Shown one piece after another: positions 16,814 through 25,568 of a stretch of 64,000 bases of DNA; positions within the stretch are counted from its first letter, which is position 1, and each line of letters opens with the position of its first letter. Made by a program: the position numbers and the translations under genes. The notes beneath the pieces were generated by a model, which saw nothing but the letters and a program-made list of their open reading frames with translations, did not search any database and was not told the DNA's origin. The stretch is from Haloferax sp. Q22 (GTDB lineage: Archaea > Halobacteriota > Halobacteria > Halobacteriales > Haloferacaceae): contig NZ_LOEP01000056.1 in NCBI RefSeq assembly GCF_001482285.1, positions 1-64,000 of the forward strand, given 5' to 3'.

Positions 16814-18163
16814 GTGACCGAACGACACGGGCGTTCGAAGTCGGGGAACCGCGACCGATGGCTGTTCGGCTGGGCGCTGGGCTATGCCGCGGTGGGCGCG
16901 TCGTCGCTCGTCGTCCCGCTGTACGCCATCGAACTAGGAGCGAACGCGCTGTTCGTCGGCCTCATCGCCGCGACCGCCGCCTTCGCCGGCGCGCCGGGCG
17001 CGGTGCTCTGGGGCCGGCTGGCAGCCCGCGCGAAGCGCAGGCGACCCTTCATCCTCGTCGCGCTCGTGGCGACCGCCGGCGCGCTCTTTCTCACGGCCAC
17101 CGTGTCGTCGCCGGCCGCGGTCCTCGTCACCAACGCCCTGCTGTGGTTCGTCGTCGCCGCGGCCGCGCCGGTGTTGAACCTCATCGTCGTCGAGGGCGTT
17201 CCCTCGAAGGACTGGGACCGCCGCTTCGGCGTCCTCAACCACTATCAGGGGTACGGCTGGCTCGGCGGCCTCGTCGTCGGTGCGGTCTGGTCGGCGCTGG
17301 CCCCGCGGCTGTTCGGCCTCGATGCGCTCGCGGTCCAGCGGCGGTTCCTCGTCGTGGCCGCGGTCGCCGCCGCGCTCGGTGCCGTCCTCGTCCGCGTCTG
17401 GTACCCCGAGCGCTCGACGATGTCGGCGCGGCGGTTCGCCCGCGTCTCGGCCAGTATCCGCCGGCAGAGCGGCCTCGTCGGGCGTTCGGTCCGCGCGGTC
17501 CCGTACGGCCCCTCGCGGCTCTACTGGGCGCTCCAGAGCCTCGACCTCGACGACCTCCGGGCGCGGATGAGCCCCGAACTCCTCCGGTACCTCGCGGCCG
17601 CGACGCTGTTTTTCGTCGGTTTCTCGGTCTTCTTCGGGCCGCTGCCCGCGTACCTCGTCGGCTCCGGCCGGTCCGCCGACGAGGTGTTCGCCCTGTTCGT
17701 CCTGTCCAGTCTCGGGTCGGCAGTGAGCTACGCGAAGGTCGGCGCGTTCGCGGCGCGACACGACCCACGTCGCCTGCAGGCCGGCGCGCTGGCGACCCGT
17801 GGACTCGCCTTCCCGGCGGTGGCGGTCGTCGGCACGCAGTTCGCGGCGCTCGCCGCGCTCGTCACCCTCGGCGCGACGTTCCTCGTCATCGGCGTCACGT
17901 GGGCGGTCATCGCGGTGACGGCGACCGGGATGGTGACGCGGCTCGCGCCCGACCGGATTCGCGGGGAGGCCCTCGGCGCGTACACGGCGCTTTCGAGCCT
18001 CGGCGGCGGGGTCGGCTCGGCGCTCGGCGGGGTCGTCGCCGACGCCGCCGGCTACGTCGCGGCGTTCGGCCTCGCGGGCGTCGTCGTGGGCTGTGCGCTC
18101 GTCGTGGTGTTACTCACCGGCGGGCGGGGCGTCGCGGCGGAAGCGCAGTCGCTCGCCGATTAG
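16814..18163 (+). CDS. MFS transporter
   Basis: Encodes 449 residues with a GTG start at 16814 (MTERHGRSKSGNRDRWLFGW). About twelve membrane helices; the loop after helix 2 reads LWGRLAARAKRRRPFIL, a MFS motif A variant, and the second half has a long charged central loop (about residues 195-255). It resembles drug or sugar efflux carriers of the superfamily but the substrate is unknown. It converges on cheW with 38 bases between the stops. Confidence 0.85.
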   Translation: MTERHGRSKSGNRDRWLFGWALGYAAVGASSLVVPLYAIELGANALFVGLIAATAAFAGAPGAVLWGRLAARAKRRRPFILVALVATAGALFLTATVSSPAAVLVTNALLWFVVAAAAPVLNLIVVEGVPSKDWDRRFGVLNHYQGYGWLGGLVVGAVWSALAPRLFGLDALAVQRRFLVVAAVAAALGAVLVRVWYPERSTMSARRFARVSASIRRQSGLVGRSVRAVPYGPSRLYWALQSLDLDDLRARMSPELLRYLAAATLFFVGFSVFFGPLPAYLVGSGRSADEVFALFVLSSLGSAVSYAKVGAFAARHDPRRLQAGALATRGLAFPAVAVVGTQFAALAALVTLGATFLVIGVTWAVIAVTATGMVTRLAPDRIRGEALGAYTALSSLGGGVGSALGGVVADAAGYVAAFGLAGVVVGCALVVVLLTGGRGVAAEAQSLAD

Positions 18164-18201
18164 GTCTCGAAAACGAAAGCGGGGCCGGTCGCGGAACTTT
18201 C

Positions 18202-18675
18202 CTACTCGATGGCGTGCACCGGCGAAATCCAGACGACGAGGTCGCCGTCGCGTTTGATGACGCCCTCGATGGAGTCGTCTTTTTCGAGTGGCGGGTCCTC
18301 CACGTCGTCCATCGAGACGCGCACGACCTGATACACCTCGTCGACGAGCCAGCCGGTCGCCGCCTCGTCTTCGAACTTGTTGGGGTCGAAGATGACGATG
18401 CGCTTCGACTCGCCCTCGTCGTCGATGCTGAGAAGCGACTTCGGATTGATGATGGACGTGGTCCGCCCGCGGAGGTCCATCACGCCCTCGACGTAGTCCG
18501 GCGCGTTCGGCACCGCCGTGAGCTGGCCCTTGTCGACGATTTCGCTCACGTACTCGATATCGACGCAGTACGTCTCCGGGCCGAGTTGGAATTCCAGCAC
18601 CTGTACTTCTTCGGCGGAGTCCTCCGCGTCGGTCTCGTCCGCGCTCATCTCAGTCGTGATTGCATCTTGTCGCAT
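18202..18675 (-). CDS. cheW: Chemotaxis adaptor CheW
   Basis: Encodes 157 residues from MRQDAITTEMSADETD (alternatives: ATG at 18696 or 18648). After an acidic leader comes a single CheW/SH3-like domain: EVQVLEFQLGPETYCVDIEYVSEIV, then VEGVMDLRGRTTSIINPKSLL, then the WLVDEVYQVVRV stretch. CheW couples transducer (MCP) tips to CheA. It is transcribed away from cheBARF1 and has its own TATA box at 18737-18744. Confidence 0.95.
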   Translation of the reverse strand: MRQDAITTEMSADETDAEDSAEEVQVLEFQLGPETYCVDIEYVSEIVDKGQLTAVPNAPDYVEGVMDLRGRTTSIINPKSLLSIDDEGESKRIVIFDPNKFEDEAATGWLVDEVYQVVRVSMDDVEDPPLEKDDSIEGVIKRDGDLVVWISPVHAIE

Positions 18676-18736
18676 GGTCATCCCCGGCGGCGACATCCGC
18701 CGCCACCTGTCTGCTTCAGAGTGGTGAGATTCAGCG

Positions 18737-18744
18737 TATAAAGA
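18737..18744 (-). promoter_or_regulatory. TATA box for cheW
   Basis: Minus-strand TCTTTATA lies about 45 to 65 bases before the candidate cheW start codons. Confidence 0.55.
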
Positions 18745-18784
18745 TACGTACCCGATTATCAGCCGTGATTATCCTCGCCGAGTG

Positions 18785-18792
18785 TTTATATA
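18785..18792 (+). promoter_or_regulatory. TATA box for the cheB-cheA-cheR-cheF1 operon
   Basis: TTTATATA is centred about 136 bases before the cheB ATG, predicting a leader of roughly 110 bases. The short AT-rich divergent spacer holds both this and the cheW promoter. Confidence 0.6.
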
Positions 18793-18924
18793 CCCGATTT
18801 CCGAACCTCGGAGGTAGATGAGCGGTCAACGAAACGGCACACTAACGAATCCACCGAGCCCTCGGCGGGGGGGCCACTCGGCGTCGCCGAGTTCTCGCCG
18901 ACCCGGAACCGCCGGGTGGGGACG

Positions 18925-20025
18925 ATGAGCGCGTCCGCCGACGCGGACCCGACTCGCGCAGTCGTCGTCGACGACTCGCGGTTCATGCGGACGCTGATTC
19001 GCACGCTCCTCGAGGACGCGGACGTCGAGGTCGTCGCCGAGGCGGCCGACGGCCGCGAGGCGATTTCGGTGGTCGAGGCGAACCGTCCGGACGTCGTGAC
19101 GATGGACATCGAGATGCCCGAGATGAACGGACTCGACGCGGTCGAGGCCATCATGGAGGAGTGTCCGACGCCCGTCCTCATGCTCTCGGCGCACGCCGAG
19201 GAGGACGCCGACGTGACGTTCGAAGCGCTCGACCGGGGGGCGGTCGACTTCGTGACGAAACCGGGCGGCGAGGTCACCTCCGAGATGCCCCGCGTCAAGC
19301 GGGAACTGGTCGAGAAGATTCAGTCCGCCGCGGCGGTCGACCTCTCGGCGACGCGTCGGGGCTCCCGGCCGCCGAAGACGGAGCCGAAGTCGGCGGCGAC
19401 CGCGGGAGCGAAACCGTCGTCCTCGGGGACGACCGGGTCGCTGCCGACCGAGGGCTCGACGCTGATTATCGGCGCGTCCACGGGCGGGCCGAACGTCGTC
19501 GAGCGGTTACTCGCGGCGCTCCCCGAGGAGGCCGGCCTCCGCGTGCTCGTCGTCCAGCATATGCCGGCCGGCTTCACGAAGCGCTTTGCGGCGCGGCTCG
19601 ACGGCCGCTGTGACTACGAGGTCCAAGAGGCGAGTGACGGCGAGCGAATCGGCCCCGGGCAGATTCGCATCGCACCCGGCGGTTCCCACCTCCTCGTGAC
19701 CGGCGACCGGGCGGGACGTCTCCGGCTCGAACTCTCCGACGACGAGCCGTTGCACGGCGTCAAACCGGCTATCGACCTCACGATGGCGTCGGCCGCGGAG
19801 GCGGTCGACGCGCCGCTGGCCGGCGTGCTCCTCACCGGCATGGGCCGCGACGGCGTCGAGGGGATGACCCGAATCAAGCGGGCGGGCGGCCACACGGTCG
19901 CACAAGACGAATCGACCTCCGCGATCTTCGGAATGCCGAAGCGGGCCATCGAGGCCGGCTGTGTCGACACCGTCTCGGCCGACGGGCGAATCGCAGACGA
20001 AGCACTCCGCGGGCTCACTACCTGA
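18925..20025 (+). CDS. cheB: Chemotaxis methylesterase CheB
   Basis: Encodes 366 residues. The N-terminal receiver domain has VVVDDSRFM, the phospho-acceptor Asp61 in VTMDIEMPEMNG and the conserved Lys in FVTKPGG. A linker of about 45 residues leads to the methylesterase domain with the catalytic triad motifs GASTGGPN (Ser), VVQHMPAGFT (His) and LTGMGRDGVEG (Asp). CheB removes methyl groups from transducers during adaptation when phosphorylated by CheA. ATG at 18925 is preferred over an in-frame GTG 9 bases earlier. The stop is 2 bases before the cheA ATG. Confidence 0.96.
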   Translation: MSASADADPTRAVVVDDSRFMRTLIRTLLEDADVEVVAEAADGREAISVVEANRPDVVTMDIEMPEMNGLDAVEAIMEECPTPVLMLSAHAEEDADVTFEALDRGAVDFVTKPGGEVTSEMPRVKRELVEKIQSAAAVDLSATRRGSRPPKTEPKSAATAGAKPSSSGTTGSLPTEGSTLIIGASTGGPNVVERLLAALPEEAGLRVLVVQHMPAGFTKRFAARLDGRCDYEVQEASDGERIGPGQIRIAPGGSHLLVTGDRAGRLRLELSDDEPLHGVKPAIDLTMASAAEAVDAPLAGVLLTGMGRDGVEGMTRIKRAGGHTVAQDESTSAIFGMPKRAIEAGCVDTVSADGRIADEALRGLTT

Positions 20026-20027
20026 CC

Positions 20028-22247
20028 ATGGACGAAGAACTCTACCAAGCATTCATCACCGAGAGTGAAGAGAGCATCACGCAGTTGAACAACTCCCTGC
20101 TGTCGCTGGAGTCGAACCCGGACGACACCGAGGCCATCGACGACATCTTCCGGCAGGCCCACACGCTGAAGGGGAACTTCGGTGCGATGGGGTTCGACAA
20201 CGCCGCGACGGTCGCCCACGCCGTCGAGGACCTCCTCGACGAGATTCGCCACGAGCGACTCGACGTGACGGCGGAACGGATGGACCTCGTTTTCGACGGG
20301 ATGGACCTCATCGTGGAGATTCTCCACGACATCGAGGAGAACGGCGAGTCCACCATCGACCCGAACGACACGGTTGAGGAGATTCGCGCCGCAGTCGAAG
20401 ACGGAGGTGACGCGGGAAACTCGAATCCGGCGGCGCCTGACGAGGCCGACCGCGAGTCGGTCGACCTCGACTCTCTCGCCGCCGACTGCGTCGACACTGA
20501 CGCCCTCGACGCGACCACGCTCACCCACGCCCACGTCGAACTCGACGCGGGCCAGATGAAGGGCGTCGACGCCGGTATCTTCCTCAGTAGCATCCCGGAA
20601 GAACTCGACGTGGTCGGGGCGAACCCGAACCGCGACGCCATCGAAGACGGCGAGTACGGCGACGGTTTCGACCTGTTCGTGGCCGAGCGCGACGCCGCCG
20701 TCGTCGAGAGCGAACTCGACGGCCTCTGGAAGGTCTCGACGGTCGAGACGACCGACGTGTCCGACGCGCTCGCCGGCGGCGACGAGGCCGCGGACGCCGG
20801 CGATGAGCCGGCGGCCGAGTCGGAGGTTGATGCTGAGGTTGACGCCCCGGCGTCGGACGGCTCCGACCAGTCCGTTGACGCTGACGGCGCTGTCGACAGT
20901 GACAGCGATGCGGCGTCCGACGACGCTCCCAGTGTTGACGACGGGAGCGAAGGAGACGCCGGCGAGGCCGAGTCGACCGAGAGCGACGAAGAACCGGAGT
21001 CCGGTAACGAGAAGAAAAAGGAGGCACGCTCCATCTCCGCGGTCAAGTCCGTCCGCGTGGACGTCGACCAACTCGACGAACTCCACGAACTCGTCGAGCA
21101 GCTGGTCACGAGCCGCATCAAGCTCAGAAACGCCATCGACGTGGGCCAGACGACCGCGCTCGACACGCTCGACGAACTGGACAAGATATCCTCGAACCTC
21201 CAGAACACCGTGATGGACATGCGGCTCATCCCGCTGAAGAAGGTGTTCGACAAGTTCCCCCGACTGGTGCGCGACCTCGCTCGCGAACAGGACAAGCGCG
21301 TCTCGTTCAAGGTCGAGGGCGCGGACATCGAACTCGACCGCACCATCCTCGACGAGATTTCCGACCCGCTGATGCACGTCCTCCGGAACGCCGTCGACCA
21401 CGGCATCGAAGACCCCGACGTGCGCGAGGCAAACGGCAAGTCCCGCACGGGGACCATCAGACTCTCCGCGCGCCGCCAACACGACACCGTCATCGTGACC
21501 GTCGAGGACGACGGCGGCGGCATCAACGCCGACGCCGTCCGTGACAAGGCGGTCGACAAGGGCGTTGCGACCCGCGAGGAGGTGAACCAGATGCCCGACA
21601 GCGAGGTGTACGACTACATCTTCCACCCCGGCTTCTCGACCAACGACGAAATCACCGACGTGTCCGGCCGCGGCGTCGGCATGGACGTGGTGAAGACGAC
21701 CGTCGAATCGCTCGACGGCTCGGTGTCGGTCGAGAGCGAACCCGGCGAGGGGAGCACGTTCAACATTCGCCTGCCGGTGTCGGTCGCCATCATCAAGGTG
21801 CTGTTCGTGCAGGTCGAAGACCGCGAGTTCGGCGTCCCAATCAAGTACATCGACGAGATTAGCCGCCGCGACCGCGTCCAGACGGTCAGCGGCGCGGAGG
21901 TCATCGTCCACGAGGAGACCATCTTCCCGCTGATTCGGCTCCGCGAGGCGCTCGAAATCGACTCGCCCGAGCCGGACACCGGCATGGTGGTGCGCATCCG
22001 CCCCGACGACAGGCAGGTCGCGCTCCACTGCGACGGCGTGACGAAACAGGAGGAAGTCGTCGTGACTCCCCTGCAGGGGCCGCTGTCGGGCGTCGGCGGG
22101 CTGTCGGGGACGGCCGTCATCGGCGACGGGAACGTCATCCCGATTCTGGATATCTCGACGCTCGAACTCCCGGCCGACGGCGAGCAGGCGATGCGCGAGT
22201 TCGACCCGAGCCAACTCCCGGACACCGCCGAGGAGGCGGCCGACTGA
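20028..22247 (+). CDS. cheA: Chemotaxis histidine kinase CheA
   Basis: Encodes 739 residues. The Hpt domain carries the phosphorylated His45 in IFRQAHTLKGNFGAMGF. A long acidic stretch (about 130-335, rich in D, E and A) holds the P2 region and linkers. The dimerisation helix pair starts near SVRVDVDQLDELHELVEQLV. The ATPase domain has HVLRNAVDHGIED (N box), DDGGGI (G1) and GRGVGMDVV with GEGSTFNI. The C-terminal CheW-like domain starts near residue 590. CheA phosphorylates CheY and CheB. Its stop codon overlaps the cheR ATG (TGATG). Confidence 0.97.
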   Translation: MDEELYQAFITESEESITQLNNSLLSLESNPDDTEAIDDIFRQAHTLKGNFGAMGFDNAATVAHAVEDLLDEIRHERLDVTAERMDLVFDGMDLIVEILHDIEENGESTIDPNDTVEEIRAAVEDGGDAGNSNPAAPDEADRESVDLDSLAADCVDTDALDATTLTHAHVELDAGQMKGVDAGIFLSSIPEELDVVGANPNRDAIEDGEYGDGFDLFVAERDAAVVESELDGLWKVSTVETTDVSDALAGGDEAADAGDEPAAESEVDAEVDAPASDGSDQSVDADGAVDSDSDAASDDAPSVDDGSEGDAGEAESTESDEEPESGNEKKKEARSISAVKSVRVDVDQLDELHELVEQLVTSRIKLRNAIDVGQTTALDTLDELDKISSNLQNTVMDMRLIPLKKVFDKFPRLVRDLAREQDKRVSFKVEGADIELDRTILDEISDPLMHVLRNAVDHGIEDPDVREANGKSRTGTIRLSARRQHDTVIVTVEDDGGGINADAVRDKAVDKGVATREEVNQMPDSEVYDYIFHPGFSTNDEITDVSGRGVGMDVVKTTVESLDGSVSVESEPGEGSTFNIRLPVSVAIIKVLFVQVEDREFGVPIKYIDEISRRDRVQTVSGAEVIVHEETIFPLIRLREALEIDSPEPDTGMVVRIRPDDRQVALHCDGVTKQEEVVVTPLQGPLSGVGGLSGTAVIGDGNVIPILDISTLELPADGEQAMREFDPSQLPDTAEEAAD

Positions 22248-23089
22248 TGCCCTCGTCTGCGACCGACGACCCGGCGTTCGGCCGGCTCTTGGACTACATC
22301 GAAGACTCCCTGCAGTTCCAGACGAGTTCGTACAACGACGCCTACCTCGACCGCCGCGTCTCCGCGCGGATGCGGCGGCGACGCGTCGACGACTACGAGT
22401 CGTACCACGACCTCCTCACCGACGACGAGGACGAACAGCAGGCGCTCCTCGACGCGCTGTCGGTCAACGTGACGAGCTTCTTCCGCAACCCCGAGGTGTG
22501 GGAGGTGCTCCGCGAGGTGCTCCGCGACCTGAGTTCGCGGGGGAGCCACCACGACCCCATCAAGATATGGAGCGCGGCCTGCTCGGACGGCCGCGAGGCC
22601 TATTCGCTTGCGATGCTCGCCCACGACGACGACCGCGTCGACGAGCGACGCATCGAAATCGTCGGCACGGACATCAAACGCGAGATTCTCCGCGCCGCCA
22701 GAGCGGGCGAGTACCGCGCCTCCGAGACGAACGACGTGGCCGAACAGCTCGACCCCATCGGCCGCTGGGAGCGCTTCGTCGATCGCGACGACGACACCTT
22801 CCGAGTGAAGGACGCCGTCACCGACATGGTTCGCTTCGAGCGGCGCGACCTCATCCGCGAGGAGCCGCCGGGGACGTTCGACCTCGTCGTCTGCCGGAAC
22901 CTGTTCATCTACATCAACGCCGAGTCGAAACGGGCCGTCTTCGAGACGCTCGGCTCCGCGCTGAAGCCGGACGGCTACCTCACCATCGGCATGACAGAGA
23001 CCATCCCGCCGACGTGTAGACAGCAGTTCGACCCCGTCGAGAAACGACTCCGCATCTACCGCGCGAGCGACGCCGCGGTCGGGAGGTGA
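22247..23089 (+). CDS. cheR: Chemoreceptor methyltransferase CheR
   Basis: Encodes 280 residues. The N-terminal helical domain and the SAM-dependent methyltransferase domain are both present: VNVTSFFRNPEVWE, IWSAACSDGREAYSLAML (SAM site), IVGTDIKREIL, VVCRNLFIYI and LTIGMTETIP. It methylates glutamates on transducers. The SAM loop reads ACSDGREAYS where most CheR proteins have GCSTGEEPYS, so two usually fixed residues differ. Translation is coupled to cheA by the overlapping TGATG. Confidence 0.95.
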   Translation: MPSSATDDPAFGRLLDYIEDSLQFQTSSYNDAYLDRRVSARMRRRRVDDYESYHDLLTDDEDEQQALLDALSVNVTSFFRNPEVWEVLREVLRDLSSRGSHHDPIKIWSAACSDGREAYSLAMLAHDDDRVDERRIEIVGTDIKREILRAARAGEYRASETNDVAEQLDPIGRWERFVDRDDDTFRVKDAVTDMVRFERRDLIREEPPGTFDLVVCRNLFIYINAESKRAVFETLGSALKPDGYLTIGMTETIPPTCRQQFDPVEKRLRIYRASDAAVGR

Positions 23090-23092
23090 GCG

Positions 23093-23959
23093 ATGAAGCC
23101 CGGTGAGCAAAAACTCGGAGACACCCGCGGGCGGTTCCTCCAAGTCATCAAGAACGGCCGGGAGATACACGACGTTGACTGGACGAGCGGCCGAATCCTG
23201 CTTTCGAACAGACGACTCATCCTCGCGGGCACGGGCGGCAAGCGGACGATTCAGCTCTCGAAGATAGAGGAGTTCGGCGGCCGGTACGACGTGAACCAGC
23301 GCATCGCGACCGTCTCCGATTACTTCAGCGTCCACATCCCGTCGGGCGTCGTCCTGCTCGCGCCCGTCGACTACGACGAGTTCGAGACGGACTTCTTCGG
23401 GGCGCTCCTCAACACCGAGCAGTTCCTCGCACGGCATCCCGCGGTCGCCGGCGGCGTCGTCCAGAACACCGAGTGGGAGAAGTCCCGGCTCAAAGTCGAA
23501 GAGGAGGCCGTGAGCATGGCGACCGTCGGCGGCAAGTTCGTCGAGATACGCCTCGACGACATCGGCGACGTGAAGACCGGCGAACGGACCATCGTCGACG
23601 AACACCGGAGCGTCATCGAGGTCGAACACTCCGACGACGAGGGGACGAGCCTCCAGACGTACATCTCCGGCTCCGACCGCGCCGTCAGCTTCCTCTACAC
23701 GCTCCTCCGCGAGGGCGAGGAGCTTTCCGAGACCTCTATCGAACTGAGCGAGACGGACAAACAGGTCCTCACGGCGCTGTACTCCGGCGTCTCCCCGTTC
23801 GACATCCCCAGCTTCCTCGGACTCGACGTGGACGAGGTCGAGGAACTCTTTCAGCGGCTCATCGACCACAACGTCGTCGAGGAGATTCGCGTGCGCCACG
23901 AGGTGCAACTCAACGCCCGCGGCCGCAGTATCGCCTCCGACGCCATCAACGAGCAGTAG
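23093..23959 (+). CDS. cheF1: CheF, adaptor between CheY and the archaellum
   Basis: Encodes 288 residues from MKPGEQKLGDTRGRFLQVIK. It matches the archaeal CheF (DUF439) layout: an N-terminal domain with GRILLSNRRLILAG, a middle domain with TEWEKSRLKVEEEAV and RTIVDEHRSVIEVEH, and a C-terminal winged-helix-like end (SETDKQVLTALYSGVSPFDIPSFLGLDVDEVEELFQRLIDHNVVEE). In Halobacterium, CheF binds CheY, CheD and the ArlCE switch complex. It is 3 bases after cheR and closes the che operon. A second CheF lies at the end of the arl operon. Confidence 0.93.
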   Translation: MKPGEQKLGDTRGRFLQVIKNGREIHDVDWTSGRILLSNRRLILAGTGGKRTIQLSKIEEFGGRYDVNQRIATVSDYFSVHIPSGVVLLAPVDYDEFETDFFGALLNTEQFLARHPAVAGGVVQNTEWEKSRLKVEEEAVSMATVGGKFVEIRLDDIGDVKTGERTIVDEHRSVIEVEHSDDEGTSLQTYISGSDRAVSFLYTLLREGEELSETSIELSETDKQVLTALYSGVSPFDIPSFLGLDVDEVEELFQRLIDHNVVEEIRVRHEVQLNARGRSIASDAINEQ

Positions 23960-24016
23960 TCGGCACTCGGATTTTCGCGGCGCAGTCACCGGACGAGGAG
24001 CGACGCGTCTCGCTCG

Positions 24017-24379
24017 TCAGTCGTCGGTCGCGCGCCGAGAGGCCCGGTCGAGCGCGATTCCGGCGTAGATGCCTCCCAACCAGAGCCCGGCTAAGACAGC
24101 GATACCCCGCACGCGCTCACCGGGTTCGAAGCCTAGACCGTGAATCGCAATAATCGGTAACAGAGCGCTCAAGACCCCGATTATCGTGTACCAGAAGTGG
24201 TCTTTCGGACCGGACCACCGCCAGCGGTACGCGGGAAAGGCCACGAACCCGAAGCCCGCAATTGTGTACGTGAGAAGGAGAGTGGCGCCGACCAACACGT
24301 CACCGTGTCGGAAGCCGAAGGAGTAGCTGACCGCACTTCCGATTGCCAGCCCGACGAGCGCCGAGGTCCGCGTCCGCAT
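24017..24379 (-). CDS. Small four-helix membrane protein
   Basis: Encodes 120 residues from MRTRTSALVGLAIGSAVSYSFGF. Four hydrophobic segments are visible, with loops WRWSGPKDHFW and GFEPGERVRG. I do not recognise a family, and nothing in it points to motility although it sits between cheF1 and cheF2. Its base composition is slightly less GC-rich than the che genes around it. It converges with cheF1 and its start lies 77 bases beyond the cheF2 stop on the same strand. Confidence 0.7.
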   Translation of the reverse strand: MRTRTSALVGLAIGSAVSYSFGFRHGDVLVGATLLLTYTIAGFGFVAFPAYRWRWSGPKDHFWYTIIGVLSALLPIIAIHGLGFEPGERVRGIAVLAGLWLGGIYAGIALDRASRRATDD

Positions 24380-24444
24380 AGTGACAGGATTGGTTGTGGG
24401 GCTGATAGTTCTTCCCAACCACTGGACGACACCGATTCCGCCAG

Positions 24445-24452
24445 AAAAAAAA
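24445..24452 (-). terminator. T8 terminator after the arl-cheF2 operon
   Basis: The minus strand has an uninterrupted run of eight T beginning 4 bases after the cheF2 stop codon. Archaeal RNA polymerase terminates at such runs. Confidence 0.75.
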
Positions 24453-24455
24453 GCT

Positions 24456-25568
24456 TCAGACGTTTACGTCTTCGATTTCCTCGTTGACGACGAACCTCCC
24501 TTGCGGCGTCAGCGAGGTCGGAAGCTCGTTGTCGCCGATGAGCTCTTCCTCGTGGAGCTTCTCCAGTTCCGCGTCGAGGACGTCCTCTTCGACGCCGAGG
24601 AGTTCGCTGAAGTCGACCTCCGCGGCCATCTCGCCGGCGGAGTACAGTCCGACGAGGACTTCGAGGCCCTGTTCCGTGACCTCGACGTTGCGGACGCCCG
24701 ACTTTATCCAGTGGTAGACGAGCCGGAGGTAGCGCCCGAGGATATTCATCTTCCGACGGGAGTCGAGTGTTATCTCGGAGGTGACCGTCTGGCCCTGTTT
24801 GACGTGCTGGACCGAAAGCACCAGTCGCTTTTCGCCGTCGACGGTCCGTTCGAGCACCTCGAAGAAGATGACGCTCGCGAGGTCGATGTGGAACGGGTCG
24901 CCGTTTTCGGTGAGCGGGCCGTCGTCGTCGGGGAACGTGACGGCCTCGTAGTCGAGGTGCAGGCCGGACGGCTGTCGCTCCGTGTCGAGGACGCGTCCGC
25001 CGATGCGGGCCGGGTGGGTGACCTGCGCGCGCGAGCCGTTGAGCGCCGCGCGGAACAGCAACAGCGCGAACTTCTCGATGGTCTCGCGGTCGCCGCCGAT
25101 GACGGTCGTCCGGCGCTGGCGGCCGATGATGTAGCCGACCATCACCGTGTAGTCGAAGAACTCCTCGACCTCCGGGGGGACCTGCCCGACGGCGATGTCG
25201 AAGATGGACGTGATGGGGATGACGGTCTTGGCCTTCGACGTGGCGAGGATGAGCCGCCGCTGGCTCATCAGGACGCGGCCCTTGACGGGCTCGAACGAGG
25301 CGTTGCCGCCGGCGACGAAGTTGGCGACGAAGTCGACGACGATTGACTCGCCGTTGCTGGTCCGCTTTTCCGTTCGTTTCTTCGAGCGCTCCCGCTCTTG
25401 TTCCTCGCGTTCGTCCGACGGCTCGGACTTCTGCCGGCGGTACGCCTGCAGGAGGTCGCTTTTCGCCACGTCGCCCCCTTCGGGCGCGCGGGAGCGGGCC
25501 TCCTGTGCGGTCTGTTCACCTGCCGCGTCTGGCATCGAATCTCGGGTCTGTTGTCCGTCTTCAGTCAT
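24456..25568 (-). CDS. cheF2: Second CheF paralogue, with acidic N-terminal extension
   Basis: Encodes 370 residues. The first 75 residues are charged and likely disordered (SEPSDEREEQERERSKKR). The rest follows CheF architecture: GRVLMSQRRLILATSKAK parallels GRILLSNRRLILAGTGGK in CheF1, followed by the HLDYEAVTFPDDD-type middle region and the C-terminal winged-helix-like end (GLEVLVGLYSAGEMAAEVDFSELLGVEEDVLDAELEKL). It overlaps arlJ by ATGA and is thus the last gene of the arl operon, consistent with CheF acting at the motor. Confidence 0.88.
   Translation of the reverse strand: MTEDGQQTRDSMPDAAGEQTAQEARSRAPEGGDVAKSDLLQAYRRQKSEPSDEREEQERERSKKRTEKRTSNGESIVVDFVANFVAGGNASFEPVKGRVLMSQRRLILATSKAKTVIPITSIFDIAVGQVPPEVEEFFDYTVMVGYIIGRQRRTTVIGGDRETIEKFALLLFRAALNGSRAQVTHPARIGGRVLDTERQPSGLHLDYEAVTFPDDDGPLTENGDPFHIDLASVIFFEVLERTVDGEKRLVLSVQHVKQGQTVTSEITLDSRRKMNILGRYLRLVYHWIKSGVRNVEVTEQGLEVLVGLYSAGEMAAEVDFSELLGVEEDVLDAELEKLHEEELIGDNELPTSLTPQGRFVVNEEIEDVNV

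Noticed and set aside
15295-18741. A 1148-codon open frame on the plus strand across uraA and the MFS gene
   Set aside because: It is antisense to uraA and out of frame with the MFS gene. The translation is Arg/Asp/Glu-rich noise (GDADDEHVPGG and the like) caused by high GC and few stop codons.
19614-22214. An 866-codon minus-strand frame opposite cheB and cheA
   Set aside because: Shadow frame; composition is Val/Arg-rich and lacks any domain, while cheA is unmistakable on the other strand.
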